DNA of 64,000 nt from Thiotrichales bacterium 19S3-11 (GCA_021713295.1 JAKJJU010000010.1:19036-83035), one strand, 5' to 3'. Counted from the stretch's first letter, positions 45,609 to 56,229 are shown. The notes: generated from the letters alone by a model not told the origin. Translations and numbers: made by a program.

Positions 45609-47444
45609 ATGTCACATAAAACAGCTAAATTAGAGAAAAAAGTCGAGCATGCGAAAAAGAAGCGTATGCAAAATAAATCAGAAAAACCAAGTGGCTGGGC
45701 ATTATATCGCCGTTTGTTATGGGATGTAAGATCTATGATGGGGTTATTGGTAATCTCTGTCATAGGTAGTATTTTGTATTCAGCTTCAGACTCTTATAGT
45801 ATTTATTTATTAAAGCCCATTCTAGATCAATGGCCGAAAGGTGGGGTTGATGCAACCGATACTATATTTCAATATTTACCATTTATTATTATTGGGCTTT
45901 TAGCAGTGCGCGGCTTGGGAGCATTTCTTTCTAGTTATTTTATGGGACGGTTAAGTGCTACGATTGTTATGAACTATCGTATGAAGGTTTTTAATAAATT
46001 TTTAACACTGCCTGCGTCTTATTATGATAAAAGGACGACAGGTCAACTACTATCAAAAATGTTATATAATGTTGATCAAATTACTTCTGCTACTAGTAGT
46101 GCTTTAATTACGATATTTCAAGATGGTGCATTTGCAATTGGGCTGTTGGTTGTGCTATTTGTTACGAGTTGGAAGCTATCGTTATTTATTTTAATTGCAG
46201 CACCATTTCTTGCCGTATTTATCACTTGGGTTTCTAAACAGTTTCGAAGATTAAGTAAAAATACGCAAAAAGCGATGGGTTCTGTGACTCATGTTGCTGA
46301 AGAGACGATTAAAAGTTATCGAGAAATTCGTGTTTTTGGAGGACAGCAGTACCAATCGCGCCATTTTTATAAGCACGCATATTATACCTTTACACAACAG
46401 TTAAAGGTGCGCTTGATTGATTCTATTTCATCTCCTTTAATTCAAATGGTTGGCGCAGTTATATTAGCGTTAATTATTTATTTAGCGATTGATGTAGATA
46501 AATCTCATCAGTGGCTATCTGCCGGTGCATTTGCTGCGTTTATCTCTGCTATGTTAGCACTTTTAAAGCCAGTCAAAAATTTAACGAATGTAAATTCAAC
46601 CATACAAAAAGCGTTAGCTGCAGTTGAAGATTTATATGAATTAATAGATACAGATAATGAGTTAGATAAAGGTACTAAAACCTTATCTAAGGTTAAAGGT
46701 GAGGTTGTCTTTGAGAATGTGTCATTTAATTATGAGACTGAAGATAGCAAACAAGTCCTAAAACATATTAGTTTTTCAATCGCTGCTGGTAAGACGGTTG
46801 CATTAGTTGGGCCTTCAGGTGGTGGTAAGTCAACGTTGGTTAGTCTTATTCCAAGGTTTTATAATCCAACACAAGGTAAGATTCTTATTGATGGTGTTAA
46901 TATCAATGAATTAACACTTGAAAATTTACGTACGCATATTTCATTTGTATCACAACACGTTTGTCTATTTGATGATACCTTATTTCATAATATTGCTTAT
47001 GGTAAAAACATGAATGCAACTGAAACAGAGGTTATTAATGCAGCAAAATCAGCGCAAGCATTAGAATTTATTCAACGCTTACCTGCAAAGTTAGGCACTG
47101 TTGTTGGTGAAAATGGGATGAACCTATCAGGTGGCCAACGTCAACGAGTTGCTATTGCTAGAGCTATCTTAAAAGATGCACCAATATTAATTCTTGATGA
47201 GGCAACCTCAGCTTTAGATAATGAATCTGAACGCTTGGTTCAAAAAGCGCTTGATGAGTTAAAAGCAGGTAGAACGACTTTTGTTATAGCCCATCGCTTA
47301 TCAACTATTGAGACAGCCGATGAGATCATCGTCATTAATGAAGGCGAGATAGTTGAAAGAGGCACGCATCAAGATTTATTGGGTAAAAATGGGTTATATG
47401 CTCAGTTACATGCGCAGGCTGAGCGTAGTAATGAGCTTGTGTAA
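45609..47444 (+). CDS. msbA: Lipid A export ATP-binding/permease protein MsbA
   Basis: Flips core-lipid A across the inner membrane. About 611 residues: a Lys-rich N-terminal extension (about 1-30), six membrane helices, then the nucleotide-binding domain with Walker A GPSGGGKST, signature LSGGQRQRVAIARAI, Walker B ILILDEATSALD and the IAHRLSTIE H-loop. AAGG lies 7 bases before the ATG at 45609; an upstream ATG at 45570 lacks a site. lpxK follows within 20 bases, the classical msbA-lpxK pair. Confidence 0.94.
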   Translation: MSHKTAKLEKKVEHAKKKRMQNKSEKPSGWALYRRLLWDVRSMMGLLVISVIGSILYSASDSYSIYLLKPILDQWPKGGVDATDTIFQYLPFIIIGLLAVRGLGAFLSSYFMGRLSATIVMNYRMKVFNKFLTLPASYYDKRTTGQLLSKMLYNVDQITSATSSALITIFQDGAFAIGLLVVLFVTSWKLSLFILIAAPFLAVFITWVSKQFRRLSKNTQKAMGSVTHVAEETIKSYREIRVFGGQQYQSRHFYKHAYYTFTQQLKVRLIDSISSPLIQMVGAVILALIIYLAIDVDKSHQWLSAGAFAAFISAMLALLKPVKNLTNVNSTIQKALAAVEDLYELIDTDNELDKGTKTLSKVKGEVVFENVSFNYETEDSKQVLKHISFSIAAGKTVALVGPSGGGKSTLVSLIPRFYNPTQGKILIDGVNINELTLENLRTHISFVSQHVCLFDDTLFHNIAYGKNMNATETEVINAAKSAQALEFIQRLPAKLGTVVGENGMNLSGGQRQRVAIARAILKDAPILILDEATSALDNESERLVQKALDELKAGRTTFVIAHRLSTIETADEIIVINEGEIVERGTHQDLLGKNGLYAQLHAQAERSNELV

Positions 47445-47461
47445 TAGTAGGTATTATATTA

Positions 47462-48445
47462 ATGGAACTATTTTTTCTAAGGCTTTGGTATGAAAAAAAA
47501 ATTAGTTTAATTAGTTTCGCATTATTACCTGTTGCATGTGGGTTTTGGCTAGTAAGCCAATTGCGAAAATTTATATATACGAAGTTGATTAAACCAAAAT
47601 CAACGAGAGTGCCTATAATCGTTGTGGGTAATATAACCTTAGGCGGTGTTGGCAAAACACCACTAGTTGCAGCGATTTATCAAAGGCTGCTACACGAAGG
47701 TTATAAACCAGCTATTATTTCTCGAGGTTATGGTCGAACAACTAAAGATACTAGGTTAGTTGATGCTTATGCCACGAGCCAGTTAGTTGGTGATGAACCA
47801 CTGATGCTTTATCAGATGTTACAATGTCCTATTGCAGTTGCAATAAAGCGCACTGATGGAATTGATTTAATTTATCAGCGCCATCCTGAAGTAAATATTA
47901 TAATCAGTGATGATGGGCTACAACATTATAAGCTAAACCGTGATATAGAAATTGCTGTGATAGATGCAAAACGGCAATTAGGAAACGGTTTAATATTTCC
48001 TGCTGGCCCTTTACGAGAACCGAAAGCAAGGTTAAATCAAGTTGACTTTATCATCTATAATGGCAAGCCTGATAAAGTGGTAGTTGATACTTATACCGTT
48101 ATGATGTTAAAACCGAGCAAAATTATTAATATGAAAACGAATCAATTCTATCAGGCATCTGATCTAATTGCAGATACGGTATATGCAGTAGCTGGTATTG
48201 GTAATCCAAAGCGATTTTTTGATACGCTAACATCGATGGGATATAATGTAATAGAGAAGCCCTATCCAGATCACTATCAATATCAGAAAAAAGACCTTAA
48301 TTATACGCCAGCGTTTCCTATTATTATGACTGCGAAAGATGCAGTAAAGTGTTATAGCCTAGCAAATGAGCATAGCTGGTATTTAACCGTTGAAGCATCT
48401 ATTAATCAATTATTTTTTTCAAAATTATTAGAAAAGCTAAATTAA
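47462..48445 (+). CDS. lpxK: Tetraacyldisaccharide 4'-kinase
   Basis: Phosphorylates the 4' position of the lipid A disaccharide. A 327-residue enzyme with an N-terminal hydrophobic segment (about 16-33), the P-loop GNITLGGVGKTPLVAAIY, SRGYGRTTKDTRLV, SDDGLQHYKLNRDIEIAV with the conserved Asp pair, and MTAKDAVKC near the C terminus. It directly follows msbA. Confidence 0.95.
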   Translation: MELFFLRLWYEKKISLISFALLPVACGFWLVSQLRKFIYTKLIKPKSTRVPIIVVGNITLGGVGKTPLVAAIYQRLLHEGYKPAIISRGYGRTTKDTRLVDAYATSQLVGDEPLMLYQMLQCPIAVAIKRTDGIDLIYQRHPEVNIIISDDGLQHYKLNRDIEIAVIDAKRQLGNGLIFPAGPLREPKARLNQVDFIIYNGKPDKVVVDTYTVMMLKPSKIINMKTNQFYQASDLIADTVYAVAGIGNPKRFFDTLTSMGYNVIEKPYPDHYQYQKKDLNYTPAFPIIMTAKDAVKCYSLANEHSWYLTVEASINQLFFSKLLEKLN

Positions 48446-48587
48446 CCAAACATTAAATAACTAACTTTTTGATGTTAAATTATTTTCCTTAAATATATAG
48501 TTTATTATATGATTGATTTCCTATAGACTTATTCCGTAAAAATTAATACTTAAAATAATATTAAATAAATAATAATTGAGAATGGCA

Positions 48588-50087
48588 ATGATAAAAAGAG
48601 TTCTAAATCATCCAGTCGCACTGATTATCTGTTTTTTAACAGAGATGTGGGAGCGTTATGGTTTTTATGTCATTCAAAGTTTATTGGCATTATATCTAAC
48701 GTCACATCTAAACTTAAATGATCGTTATACTTATATGCTTGTAGGTTCATTTACTGCATTGACTTATATTTCACCAATAGCGGGTGGATGGATAGCAGAT
48801 CGATATCTGGGGCAAAAAAAAGCAGTCTTAGTTGGGGCTTTTGTTTTATTTGTTAGTTACTTGATTCTAGCAGTTAATGACTCTTTAGATTGGCTAATGC
48901 TTTCTCTAGGTGGTATCGCAGTGGGTACAGGATTATTAAAACCTAATGTATCTTCTATATTAGGTAGGCAATACAAATCAGGAGACCCTAGGCGCGATAG
49001 TGGTTTTACAATATTTTATATGGGGATTACGACAGGCATTATTTTAGGAACTGTCATACCAATCAAACTGAGCGAAAATTTTGGTTGGAAATTTAGTTTT
49101 ATCAGTGCAGCTTTTGGACTTGTCATAGCTTTTTTTGTTTTTTTTATTGGTGCAAAAAAATTTAAATTAATTGATTATGCACAAATTGATGGGCACTCAC
49201 TACTAAACCTAGGTTATGCCATTGTTGGTGTTATATTGATGTGGGGTTTGTTTTATACCGTTCTAATGAATAGTGATTTTGCAAGTATATTTTTTATCAT
49301 TATTGTTGTATTTGCACTTGGGTTTGTTTTATCAGTAGCTTATAGGGAAGAAGGTCTGCAAAGACGTAAAACATTGGCATTTTTACTATTATGTATTATT
49401 TCTGTGATGTTTTGGTCATTCTATTTTCAAATGTTTATGTCATTAACTTTATTTATTAGAAGAGCGGTTGAGCCTACTATTTTAGGTATTAACTTTCCGC
49501 CACCGTACTATGTAACTATTGAAAGTATTGGAATGATTGTCTTTGGTATTTTACTTGCAAGTTTATGGGGGAAAATGAAGCAATCTAATATTGCATTAGC
49601 GGCAGCAGTTAAATTTATCATTTCAATGACATTTATGTTCTTGGCCTATTGGTTGATCTGGTTTTCTATGCAACACAGTGCTCACACATTGCTATTAATT
49701 AGTCCGGGCTTGATTTTAATGGCTTATTTAACCATTTCAATGGCAGAATTGATGTTATCACCGGTTGGTTTAGCTGCCGTAACTCATTTATCTAATTATA
49801 AAGTGGTTAGTACCATGATGGGCGTATTTTTTGTTTCATTAGGTGCTGGTGGTTTTTTAGCAGGAAAATTAGCCGGGTTGGCGTCTATCAATCAGAGTCA
49901 AACAAATTTGATTGAGATCAAAGCAAACTATATTCATGCATTTACTCAGTTGACTTATCTTTCATTTGCTGCTTTGATTGTTACTATAGGTTTAGCTATT
50001 ATGGTTTATTTATTAATGAAGCCTTATTATCCAAAACGACCACATAGCGTACTATCTCAAATGGAGTTGGCTAAATACTCAGCGTAA
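48588..50087 (+). CDS. POT/PTR family di- and tripeptide transporter
   Basis: A proton-coupled oligopeptide carrier of about 499 residues with 12-14 helices. The signature ExxERFxYY appears as EMWERYGFY in the first helix, PTR2 signature 1 in AGGWIADRYLGQKKAVL, and signature 2 in FTIFYMGITTGIILG. ATG codons at 48582 and 48588 are both possible; GAGA favours the second. It is a single gene, and it adds peptide uptake to the amino acid carriers of the window. Confidence 0.92.
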   Translation: MIKRVLNHPVALIICFLTEMWERYGFYVIQSLLALYLTSHLNLNDRYTYMLVGSFTALTYISPIAGGWIADRYLGQKKAVLVGAFVLFVSYLILAVNDSLDWLMLSLGGIAVGTGLLKPNVSSILGRQYKSGDPRRDSGFTIFYMGITTGIILGTVIPIKLSENFGWKFSFISAAFGLVIAFFVFFIGAKKFKLIDYAQIDGHSLLNLGYAIVGVILMWGLFYTVLMNSDFASIFFIIIVVFALGFVLSVAYREEGLQRRKTLAFLLLCIISVMFWSFYFQMFMSLTLFIRRAVEPTILGINFPPPYYVTIESIGMIVFGILLASLWGKMKQSNIALAAAVKFIISMTFMFLAYWLIWFSMQHSAHTLLLISPGLILMAYLTISMAELMLSPVGLAAVTHLSNYKVVSTMMGVFFVSLGAGGFLAGKLAGLASINQSQTNLIEIKANYIHAFTQLTYLSFAALIVTIGLAIMVYLLMKPYYPKRPHSVLSQMELAKYSA

Positions 50088-50220
50088 TATAATGATTTTC
50101 TCAAGCAAATATACGTATATGCTCAATATATGTTCCTCTTTCATCTATGTACCATTTTAATGTACATTTGTAAGAATGAAGATATTCAGGGAATTTTTTA
50201 CAAATGGCTGGAGGGCTTAA

Positions 50221-51228
50221 ATGATGGCTGAGAAAAAAATGAAACAGTGTGCAGGGTCTGAAGCGTTTGAAAGCATAGACGGTGATCAAGAGCAGTATGA
50301 CAATGACTTTGAACATGAGGAAGTAGAAGTTGATCAAAATGAAGATGGTGATAACTCAACAACACTAGATTGGGAAAGAGACTTCTCTCAAGATGAAGTT
50401 GATGCAACAAAACTTTACTTACAAGAAATTGGTTATCAGCCATTACTGAGTAAAGAAGAAGAGCTGCATTATGCAACGAAATCACGTAATGGTTGTCCCG
50501 AAAGTAAAAAAGTAATGATCCAAAGTAACTTACGCTTAGTTGTTAAAATGGCTAAACGCTATCGTCCTCGTGGTGGTTTAACGTTTCTAGATTTAATAGC
50601 AGAAGGAAATTTAGGCTTAATTCGAGCAGTTGAAAAGTTTAACCCAGATTTGGGATGGCGCTTTTCAACTTATGCTACTTGGTGGATTCGACAAAATATA
50701 GAGCGTGCTCTTTTGAATTTACAGCGTACAATTCGTGTGCCGATTCATGTTTTAAAAGAGCTGAATGTATATTTAAGGGCGGCCAACGAATTAACAAAAC
50801 AATTAGATCATGAAGCAACAGTTGAAGAAATTGCAGAATTTTTGGATAGGCCTGTCGAAGACATTAAAAAAATCTTATCTTCAACAAAATATGTTGAATC
50901 ATTAGATAAGGTTTATGATGACTCAAATCGTCCTGTAATAGAAACCGTATCAGATGAAAATTCAACAACGCCTGAAGAAGAATATAATGATCAAGCAACC
51001 AAATCATTCATCGAGCGATGGTTAGATCAACTTACTGAAAAACAACGTACGGTTTTATCAATGCGCTTTGGCTTAAGAGGGTATGAGCCAAGAACACTTG
51101 AAGAAACAGGGCATTTTATTGGTCTTACCCGAGAGCGCGTACGTCAAATTCAGATGGATGCATTAAAAAAGCTACGCATTTTAGCTAAAGATGATAATTT
51201 GGATGCTGATTTATGCTTAAGAGAATGA
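50221..51228 (+). CDS. rpoS: RNA polymerase sigma factor RpoS
   Basis: Stationary-phase and general stress sigma factor. About 335 residues: an unusually acidic N terminus (about 16-60), region 1.2 [21 protein letters not shown], region 2 with [29 protein letters not shown] and [11 protein letters not shown], region 3, and region 4 ending in [19 protein letters not shown]. The order and C-terminal LRE ending match RpoS rather than RpoD or RpoH. GGAGGG precedes two adjacent ATGs (50221 and 50224). It is not next to the nlpD-like gene, which is the usual place. Confidence 0.94.
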   Translation: MMAEKKMKQCAGSEAFESIDGDQEQYDNDFEHEEVEVDQNEDGDNSTTLDWERDFSQDEVDATKLYLQEIGYQPLLSKEEELHYATKSRNGCPESKKVMIQSNLRLVVKMAKRYRPRGGLTFLDLIAEGNLGLIRAVEKFNPDLGWRFSTYATWWIRQNIERALLNLQRTIRVPIHVLKELNVYLRAANELTKQLDHEATVEEIAEFLDRPVEDIKKILSSTKYVESLDKVYDDSNRPVIETVSDENSTTPEEEYNDQATKSFIERWLDQLTEKQRTVLSMRFGLRGYEPRTLEETGHFIGLTRERVRQIQMDALKKLRILAKDDNLDADLCLRE

Positions 51229-51386
51229 TAAGTAGCTGCTATCGATACTAATGATTAAAGTATTTCATACGCTATTTCCCTTAAACTGTGCAGGCGCAAA
51301 ATTAAACATTGCCATTATTAATTTCCCTATGTTACCCTTAAATCTCACGCATAAAATTAATATAAACCTTTTAAGTGAGAGATTAT

Positions 51387-52682
51387 ATGGGCGCAGTTTC
51401 CCTAACTAATGATTGCTCAACGAGTATGATGACAAAAATATGCAAGTTAAGAGGGTATGCTTGGTTAGTTATTTTATTAAGTGCTTTTCTTTTATTTTAC
51501 AAGTATGTCATGCAGGTTTTCCCATCTTTAATTGTGGGTGATTTAAAGCTTCAATTTAACTTAACCTCAGCAGAGACAGGTTTCTTTGCAGGTATTATGC
51601 TTTATACGATATTAATTGTGCAATTGTTTTCAGGCATATTATTAGATCGTTTTGGCGTAAGAAATTTAAGTAGTCTATCGATACTAATTTCGGCGTTTGG
51701 TGTTATCTTATTTGCTGTGACAAAAGTTTTTTATGTAGCGGTGATAGCCAGAATATTAATGGGGGTTGGTGTTGCTTTTGCAACAGTAAGTTATTTAAAA
51801 GCAGCTTCCATTTGGTTTGATGCAAGGCGCTTTGCTTTTGTTAGCAGTTTACTTGCAACAGCTGCAATGGCGGGCGCAATTTTTGGTCAAGCGCCTCTAG
51901 CTTATTTGTTTGCACACGTTGGTTGGCGTGATGGTTTAGTCATCTGTGGCGTTATTGGTATTATTATGGCAATCCTTTATTGGGTTATTGTACGTGATGA
52001 TAACCCAAATCAAGTCACAGAGACTGAAAATGAAGCGAATACAAAAGCGACGGGTAGACTTTCATTTAGAGATGTTTTAGCGGTATTTAAAAACCCAAAT
52101 AATTGGTTATTAACATTTTATTCAGGTTTGGCATTCACTTCAATTGATGCCTTTGCGGGTCTATGGGGAAATGTTTATTTAAGAACATTTTATGATGGGC
52201 TAGATAAAGAAAGTGCAGCATTTGTTATTTCAAGTATTTTCTTTGGTATGGCAATTGGTGCACCTTTTATGGGGAAATTATCGGAACTATTAGATCGTCG
52301 TTTAAGTATTATGATTATCTGTAATACAGTCTCAGCGTTGTGTTTATTTTTTGCATTATATATACACATGGGTTACTGGTTATTAGTTTTATTTTGTTTT
52401 CTATTTGGTTTTTTTATGAGCTGTTTTATGTTGGCTTTTGTTGTTGGGCGTAAAGTTAATCCTATTTGGGCCGTTGCAACAGCAGTCGCTTTAATCAACT
52501 CCGGTGAGCCCGTCTTAGGAGGGCTTTTTGATGGGTTAATTGGTAAGTTTTTAGATGTCCTTGAACCTCATGTTGTAGGAATGAACTATTCATTACATAG
52601 CTATCATTTGGCATTTATAATTTTGCCTGTTAGTGTATTGATCGCTACATTTTTACTGTTTTTTGTTAGAGAGTCTAAATAA
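51387..52682 (+). CDS. MFS transporter
   Basis: About 431 residues, 12 helices. The first helices read LVILLSAFLLFYKYVMQVFPSLI, and motif A is GILLDRFGVRNLSSL. It resembles the MFS protein at 7377-8618 in its short hydrophilic leader and its SLIVGDLKLQF segment, so the two may be distant paralogs importing related nutrients. The ATG at 51387 follows GAGAG; an in-frame GTG lies four codons upstream. The substrate is unknown. Confidence 0.85.
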   Translation: MGAVSLTNDCSTSMMTKICKLRGYAWLVILLSAFLLFYKYVMQVFPSLIVGDLKLQFNLTSAETGFFAGIMLYTILIVQLFSGILLDRFGVRNLSSLSILISAFGVILFAVTKVFYVAVIARILMGVGVAFATVSYLKAASIWFDARRFAFVSSLLATAAMAGAIFGQAPLAYLFAHVGWRDGLVICGVIGIIMAILYWVIVRDDNPNQVTETENEANTKATGRLSFRDVLAVFKNPNNWLLTFYSGLAFTSIDAFAGLWGNVYLRTFYDGLDKESAAFVISSIFFGMAIGAPFMGKLSELLDRRLSIMIICNTVSALCLFFALYIHMGYWLLVLFCFLFGFFMSCFMLAFVVGRKVNPIWAVATAVALINSGEPVLGGLFDGLIGKFLDVLEPHVVGMNYSLHSYHLAFIILPVSVLIATFLLFFVRESK

Positions 52683-52748
52683 AATATATTAGCAATATTT
52701 TATAGGCATTTAATTTTTTTGATTCAATTTATTATATAATTGTAGAAT

Positions 52749-53918
52749 GTGATTACTAAATCTAGCGGTATGCTGTTACTTATGAATTTAATTAACTTAT
52801 ATGAAAAAGAGATAGATAAAAAAGGCTACCAAGAAGATGCAAATCAACTTAAGGTCGTTCAAGCATTGCAAGTAATGTTAAATGAAATTAATGACAATGA
52901 AAGTAAAAAGCAAAAATTAAGGTTACGCTGGCTGCCTGGAAAAAAAGTTCATAGAATTAAGCCAATTGATGGTATTTATATTTGGGGGAGTGTTGGTCGA
53001 GGAAAAACTTTTTTAATGGATTTATTTTATGACCAGATTCAAAGTAGTTACAAAAAACGTATGCATTTTAATCACTTTATGAAAATGGTGCACCAGCGAT
53101 TAAGAGGCTTTCAAGGACAGAAGTCCCCTTTGGATCACTTAGCTGATGAGTTAGTATCTGAAATGCATGTTATTTGTTTCGATGAATTTTTTGTTGAGGA
53201 TATAGCAGATGCAATGATATTAGGTGGATTATTTACTAAATTGTTTGACCGCGGTTTAGCTCTTGTGGCAACATCAAATGTAGAGCCTAAGCTTTTGTAT
53301 AAAGGTGGACTACAAAGAGAATTGTTCATCCCAGCAATTAATAAACTGTTAGCACATGTCAGTGTTTATAATTTAGATAGTGGGATTGACTATCGTTTTT
53401 CTCAAATAGCAGAGTCAAATCGATATTATAATGGATTAATAAAGGAGGATGAGTTGAAGAAGATGGATGAAATTTTTAAGGAATTATGTCAAGGGGACTA
53501 TTTAGAGTCGCAAAGTTTATTAATGGAAGGTAGAGAAATTGATGCTGTTAGACTTAGTGATGAAGTTGCTTGGTTTGAATTTAACAGTATTTGCGGTTAT
53601 GGGCGAGGTGTGCATGATTATATTGAAATGGCGGCTAAGTATCGGGCTGTTTTAATTAGTAACATTCCAGTATTAACTGATAAATTAAATGATGAAACAA
53701 GGCGTTTTATTGCCCTAGTAGATGAATTTTATGATTCAAGAGTTTTATTATTTGTTTCTGCTAAAGTTGCAATAAATGAGCTATATCAAGGGAAACATTT
53801 TGAATTTGAATTTCAAAGAACGGTTAGTCGTTTACATGAAATGCAAACAAAAGAATACCTTAATCAATCTGTTGAGTTTGATAAGTCATCAAGACATGCG
53901 ATGAAAGCATCATCATAA
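52749..53918 (+). CDS. zapE: Cell division ATPase ZapE (AFG1-like)
   Basis: An AAA+-like ATPase that modulates the Z-ring. Up to 389 residues with Walker A YIWGSVGRGKTFLMDLFY, then FHHFM-like HFNHFMKMVH, Walker B VICFDEFFVEDIADAM, LVATSN sensor and a C-terminal RRFIALVDEFYDSRV with FEFQRTVSRLHEMQ, all close to ZapE. The start is uncertain: a GTG at 52749 or ATGs at 52770 and 52782 lack a clear Shine-Dalgarno. The last 55 bases overlap convergent rluC. Confidence 0.9.
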   Translation: MITKSSGMLLLMNLINLYEKEIDKKGYQEDANQLKVVQALQVMLNEINDNESKKQKLRLRWLPGKKVHRIKPIDGIYIWGSVGRGKTFLMDLFYDQIQSSYKKRMHFNHFMKMVHQRLRGFQGQKSPLDHLADELVSEMHVICFDEFFVEDIADAMILGGLFTKLFDRGLALVATSNVEPKLLYKGGLQRELFIPAINKLLAHVSVYNLDSGIDYRFSQIAESNRYYNGLIKEDELKKMDEIFKELCQGDYLESQSLLMEGREIDAVRLSDEVAWFEFNSICGYGRGVHDYIEMAAKYRAVLISNIPVLTDKLNDETRRFIALVDEFYDSRVLLFVSAKVAINELYQGKHFEFEFQRTVSRLHEMQTKEYLNQSVEFDKSSRHAMKASS

Positions 53919-54805
53919 GGTGCTTTGATTAGCATTGGTTTTTTGTTAATCGGGTGATTAAAACGTAGTTCATGGGCATGAAGGAAAAGGCGTTTATGAC
54001 CATTTTGATAAAAAGCGTTGTTTATCTGCTCATTGGCGTACTTTTCATCACCAATAATTGGATGCTTATTGTGGGCTAAGTGAACTCTAAGTTGATGGGT
54101 TCTGCCTGTTAGTGGACGAGCTTCAACTAGGGTTGCTTGGTTATTAAATGACTTTATGATATTTACTGTTGTCAAAGAAGGTTTGCCTTCTGAGCTAACT
54201 TTGACAGCATGTTCGCCAGAGGGGCGCTTAAATTTATAAAGTGGTAAGTCGATTTTATTAAGTGTTTTAGGCCATTTGCCAAAGACGATGGCATGGTATA
54301 TTTTTTTAATATTTTTTGAGATAAGTAGTTCATGAAAATAGGTTAAAATGGGATGTTTTTTAGCGATAATAATACAGCCTGAGGTTGCTTTATCAAGTCG
54401 GTGAACTAGCTCTAAACGTTTTTCATCAGGTCTTATCGTGCGCAAGCGTTCAATTAAACCAGCATCAATACCACTACCACCATGAACAGCAAGGCCATGC
54501 GGTTTATTTAAAACAATAAAGTATTCATCTTCATATAAGATATAGTCTTCAAGAAATTGAGACTTCTCCCTATTAATTGTTGTTTGCTTTGTCTCATTAA
54601 TTTCTATATTTGGAATTTTTACAATATCACCTAATTGAAGTTTATATGATGGTGTAATTCGCTTTTTATTAACTCGAATCACACCTTTTCGAATGAGACG
54701 ATAAATTAAGCTTTTTGGGGCCTTATAGTGGAAATAACTTAGAAGAAAATTGTCAATGCGTTGGCCTTGGCGTTCATCAACTTCAACATGGTTGATATGA
54801 GTCAT
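53864..54805 (-). CDS. rluC: 23S rRNA pseudouridine synthase RluC/RluD family
   Basis: A 313-residue RluA-family enzyme with an N-terminal S4 domain (QRIDNFLLSYFHYKAPKSLI to about residue 70) and the catalytic HRLDKATSGCIIIAKK motif, whose Asp attacks uridine. RTHQLRVHLAH is the second family motif. S4 plus length favours RluC (positions 955, 2504, 2580), but RluD cannot be fully excluded. It overlaps zapE tail to tail and follows the SDR gene on the same strand. Confidence 0.88.
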   Translation of the reverse strand: MTHINHVEVDERQGQRIDNFLLSYFHYKAPKSLIYRLIRKGVIRVNKKRITPSYKLQLGDIVKIPNIEINETKQTTINREKSQFLEDYILYEDEYFIVLNKPHGLAVHGGSGIDAGLIERLRTIRPDEKRLELVHRLDKATSGCIIIAKKHPILTYFHELLISKNIKKIYHAIVFGKWPKTLNKIDLPLYKFKRPSGEHAVKVSSEGKPSLTTVNIIKSFNNQATLVEARPLTGRTHQLRVHLAHNKHPIIGDEKYANEQINNAFYQNGHKRLFLHAHELRFNHPINKKPMLIKAPYDDAFIACLDDLSNSTD

Positions 54806-54822
54806 TTTATACTCTTTATTAT

Positions 54823-55560
54823 CTAATCAAAGGTTTTATTAACTGAGGGCTCACCTGTAATAAAGCCCTTCAATTGTATATCAATGCTGGGGATGATAGC
54901 ATTAGCACTTAAGTTAAGCAAATATTCAATTGTTGATGTGATGTCATCTGTTGTTAATTTATCACGATTATGAATATTAAAATCTTTTGTCATTGCTGTA
55001 TCAATAACGCTTGGGCAAAGGCTTGTTACTTTAACATTGTGAAAAGCCATTTCTGCTAATAAAGCATTTGAAAAGCCAACTAAGGCACATTTGCTAGCTG
55101 CATAGCTGCCTGTTCTTGGAAGTTGGCGTTTAGCGGCATAAGATGCAAGGTTAAAAATATAGCCATGTTTTTGTTGTCTCATTTTAAGCGCACAAGCTTT
55201 AGCAACAGCAAAAGCTCCCTTAATATTAATATCAACTAAATCATCAAAATCTCCTAGAGTTGTCTCACTTGTGCCATAACGCGCAATGCCAGCATTATTG
55301 AATGCGATCGCTAGATTATCAATATCAGCTATAATGTTTGACAGTTTGTCATAGGCTTGATGCATTTGCCCTAAATCAATGGAGTAGCTTTCAATATTAA
55401 TTTGCGCATTGATTTTTCCTAGATGCTCTTTAACCGCTTCTAGACGTTGCTCATTTCTTGCAATTAGGACAAGATTATATGATTTTTGTGCAAAATAAGT
55501 GGCAACTGCTTTGCCAATGCCTGCGCTTGCGCCAGTAATCAGTGCTGTTGCTTTGCTCAT
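54823..55560 (-). CDS. Short-chain dehydrogenase/reductase
   Basis: A classical SDR of about 245 residues: TGASAGIGKAVA cofactor motif, NNAG at about residue 92, and the catalytic Ser with Tyr-x3-Lys in SYAASKCALVGFSNALLAEM. The substrate is unknown. The ATG at 55560 is chosen because AAGGAG lies 8 bases before it; a further upstream start would add an unconserved 27 residues. It is probably co-transcribed with rluC. Confidence 0.9.
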   Translation of the reverse strand: MSKATALITGASAGIGKAVATYFAQKSYNLVLIARNEQRLEAVKEHLGKINAQINIESYSIDLGQMHQAYDKLSNIIADIDNLAIAFNNAGIARYGTSETTLGDFDDLVDINIKGAFAVAKACALKMRQQKHGYIFNLASYAAKRQLPRTGSYAASKCALVGFSNALLAEMAFHNVKVTSLCPSVIDTAMTKDFNIHNRDKLTTDDITSTIEYLLNLSANAIIPSIDIQLKGFITGEPSVNKTFD

Positions 55561-55761
55561 GGCGAGACTCCTTAAAAAATTATAACTACCTAAAGCATTA
55601 TACGCATAAATAAGCGAGTGACAATTGATTAAAAACAGCATGAAATTTAAGAAATAAATTAAATAAAAGTAAAAAAAACTAACGAAAATAACTTGATTTT
55701 GCTAAACTATTTAACTAATTAGTTTAAGTAGAATATGGACAATATAATTATGGAGATTAGC

Positions 55762-56229
55762 ATGTCAAATTTAACAAAAACAGTACTATCGGTTGGTTTA
55801 GTTATTATCATTATTGGTAGTTTAGTTGGTGGTAGCTTTACTGCAGAAGCAGTTAATCAGCATCGAAGTTCTAAATTAAACAAAGGATTATCAAAAGTTT
55901 ATCTTTATCAAAAACCATCTAAAAAGTCACCGTATGTATCATTAGATATGTCAACGTCCTTAATAAAGATATATAAACAGGGAGACTGGGTAAAAGTAGG
56001 TGATCAACTTGATGGTAAAATTGGTTGGATTAATAACAAACAATACAACCTAGCCCATCAAGCTTGGCAGGCACAATTAAAAAGTGATTATCAAATAACA
56101 GAAACTAGAGTAGTTTCAGGTAAGACGATTGAGGTGACAGAAGGTCAAAAAAATGGTGTTCGTTATATGATTGTTGCAAGGAAAAATTTGCAAAATACAA
56201 TTGGAAATCAGTCAGTTAATCTAGATTAG
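55762..56229 (+). CDS. SH3-like domain protein with N-terminal membrane anchor or signal
   Basis: About 155 residues. The ATG at 55762 follows GGAG by 6 bases; the upstream ATG at 55735 lacks a site. A hydrophobic segment at about 7-26 (VLSVGLVIIIIGSLVGGSF) is a signal peptide or anchor. Residues about 41-95 form a bacterial SH3 fold (VYLYQKPSKKSPYVSLDMST, then GDWVKVGDQLDGKIGWINNKQY), usually found in periplasmic proteins near peptidoglycan. The C-terminal part is unrecognised. It precedes rpoH but has a separate promoter region. Confidence 0.7.
   Translation: MSNLTKTVLSVGLVIIIIGSLVGGSFTAEAVNQHRSSKLNKGLSKVYLYQKPSKKSPYVSLDMSTSLIKIYKQGDWVKVGDQLDGKIGWINNKQYNLAHQAWQAQLKSDYQITETRVVSGKTIEVTEGQKNGVRYMIVARKNLQNTIGNQSVNLD

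Noticed and set aside
47335..47655. Minus-strand frame over the msbA-lpxK junction
   Set aside because: It spans two well-identified genes in antisense and shows no recognisable domain.
50101..50485. Minus-strand open frames across the rpoS promoter and N terminus
   Set aside because: They mirror the acidic, low-complexity start of rpoS and have no Shine-Dalgarno; rpoS is far better supported.
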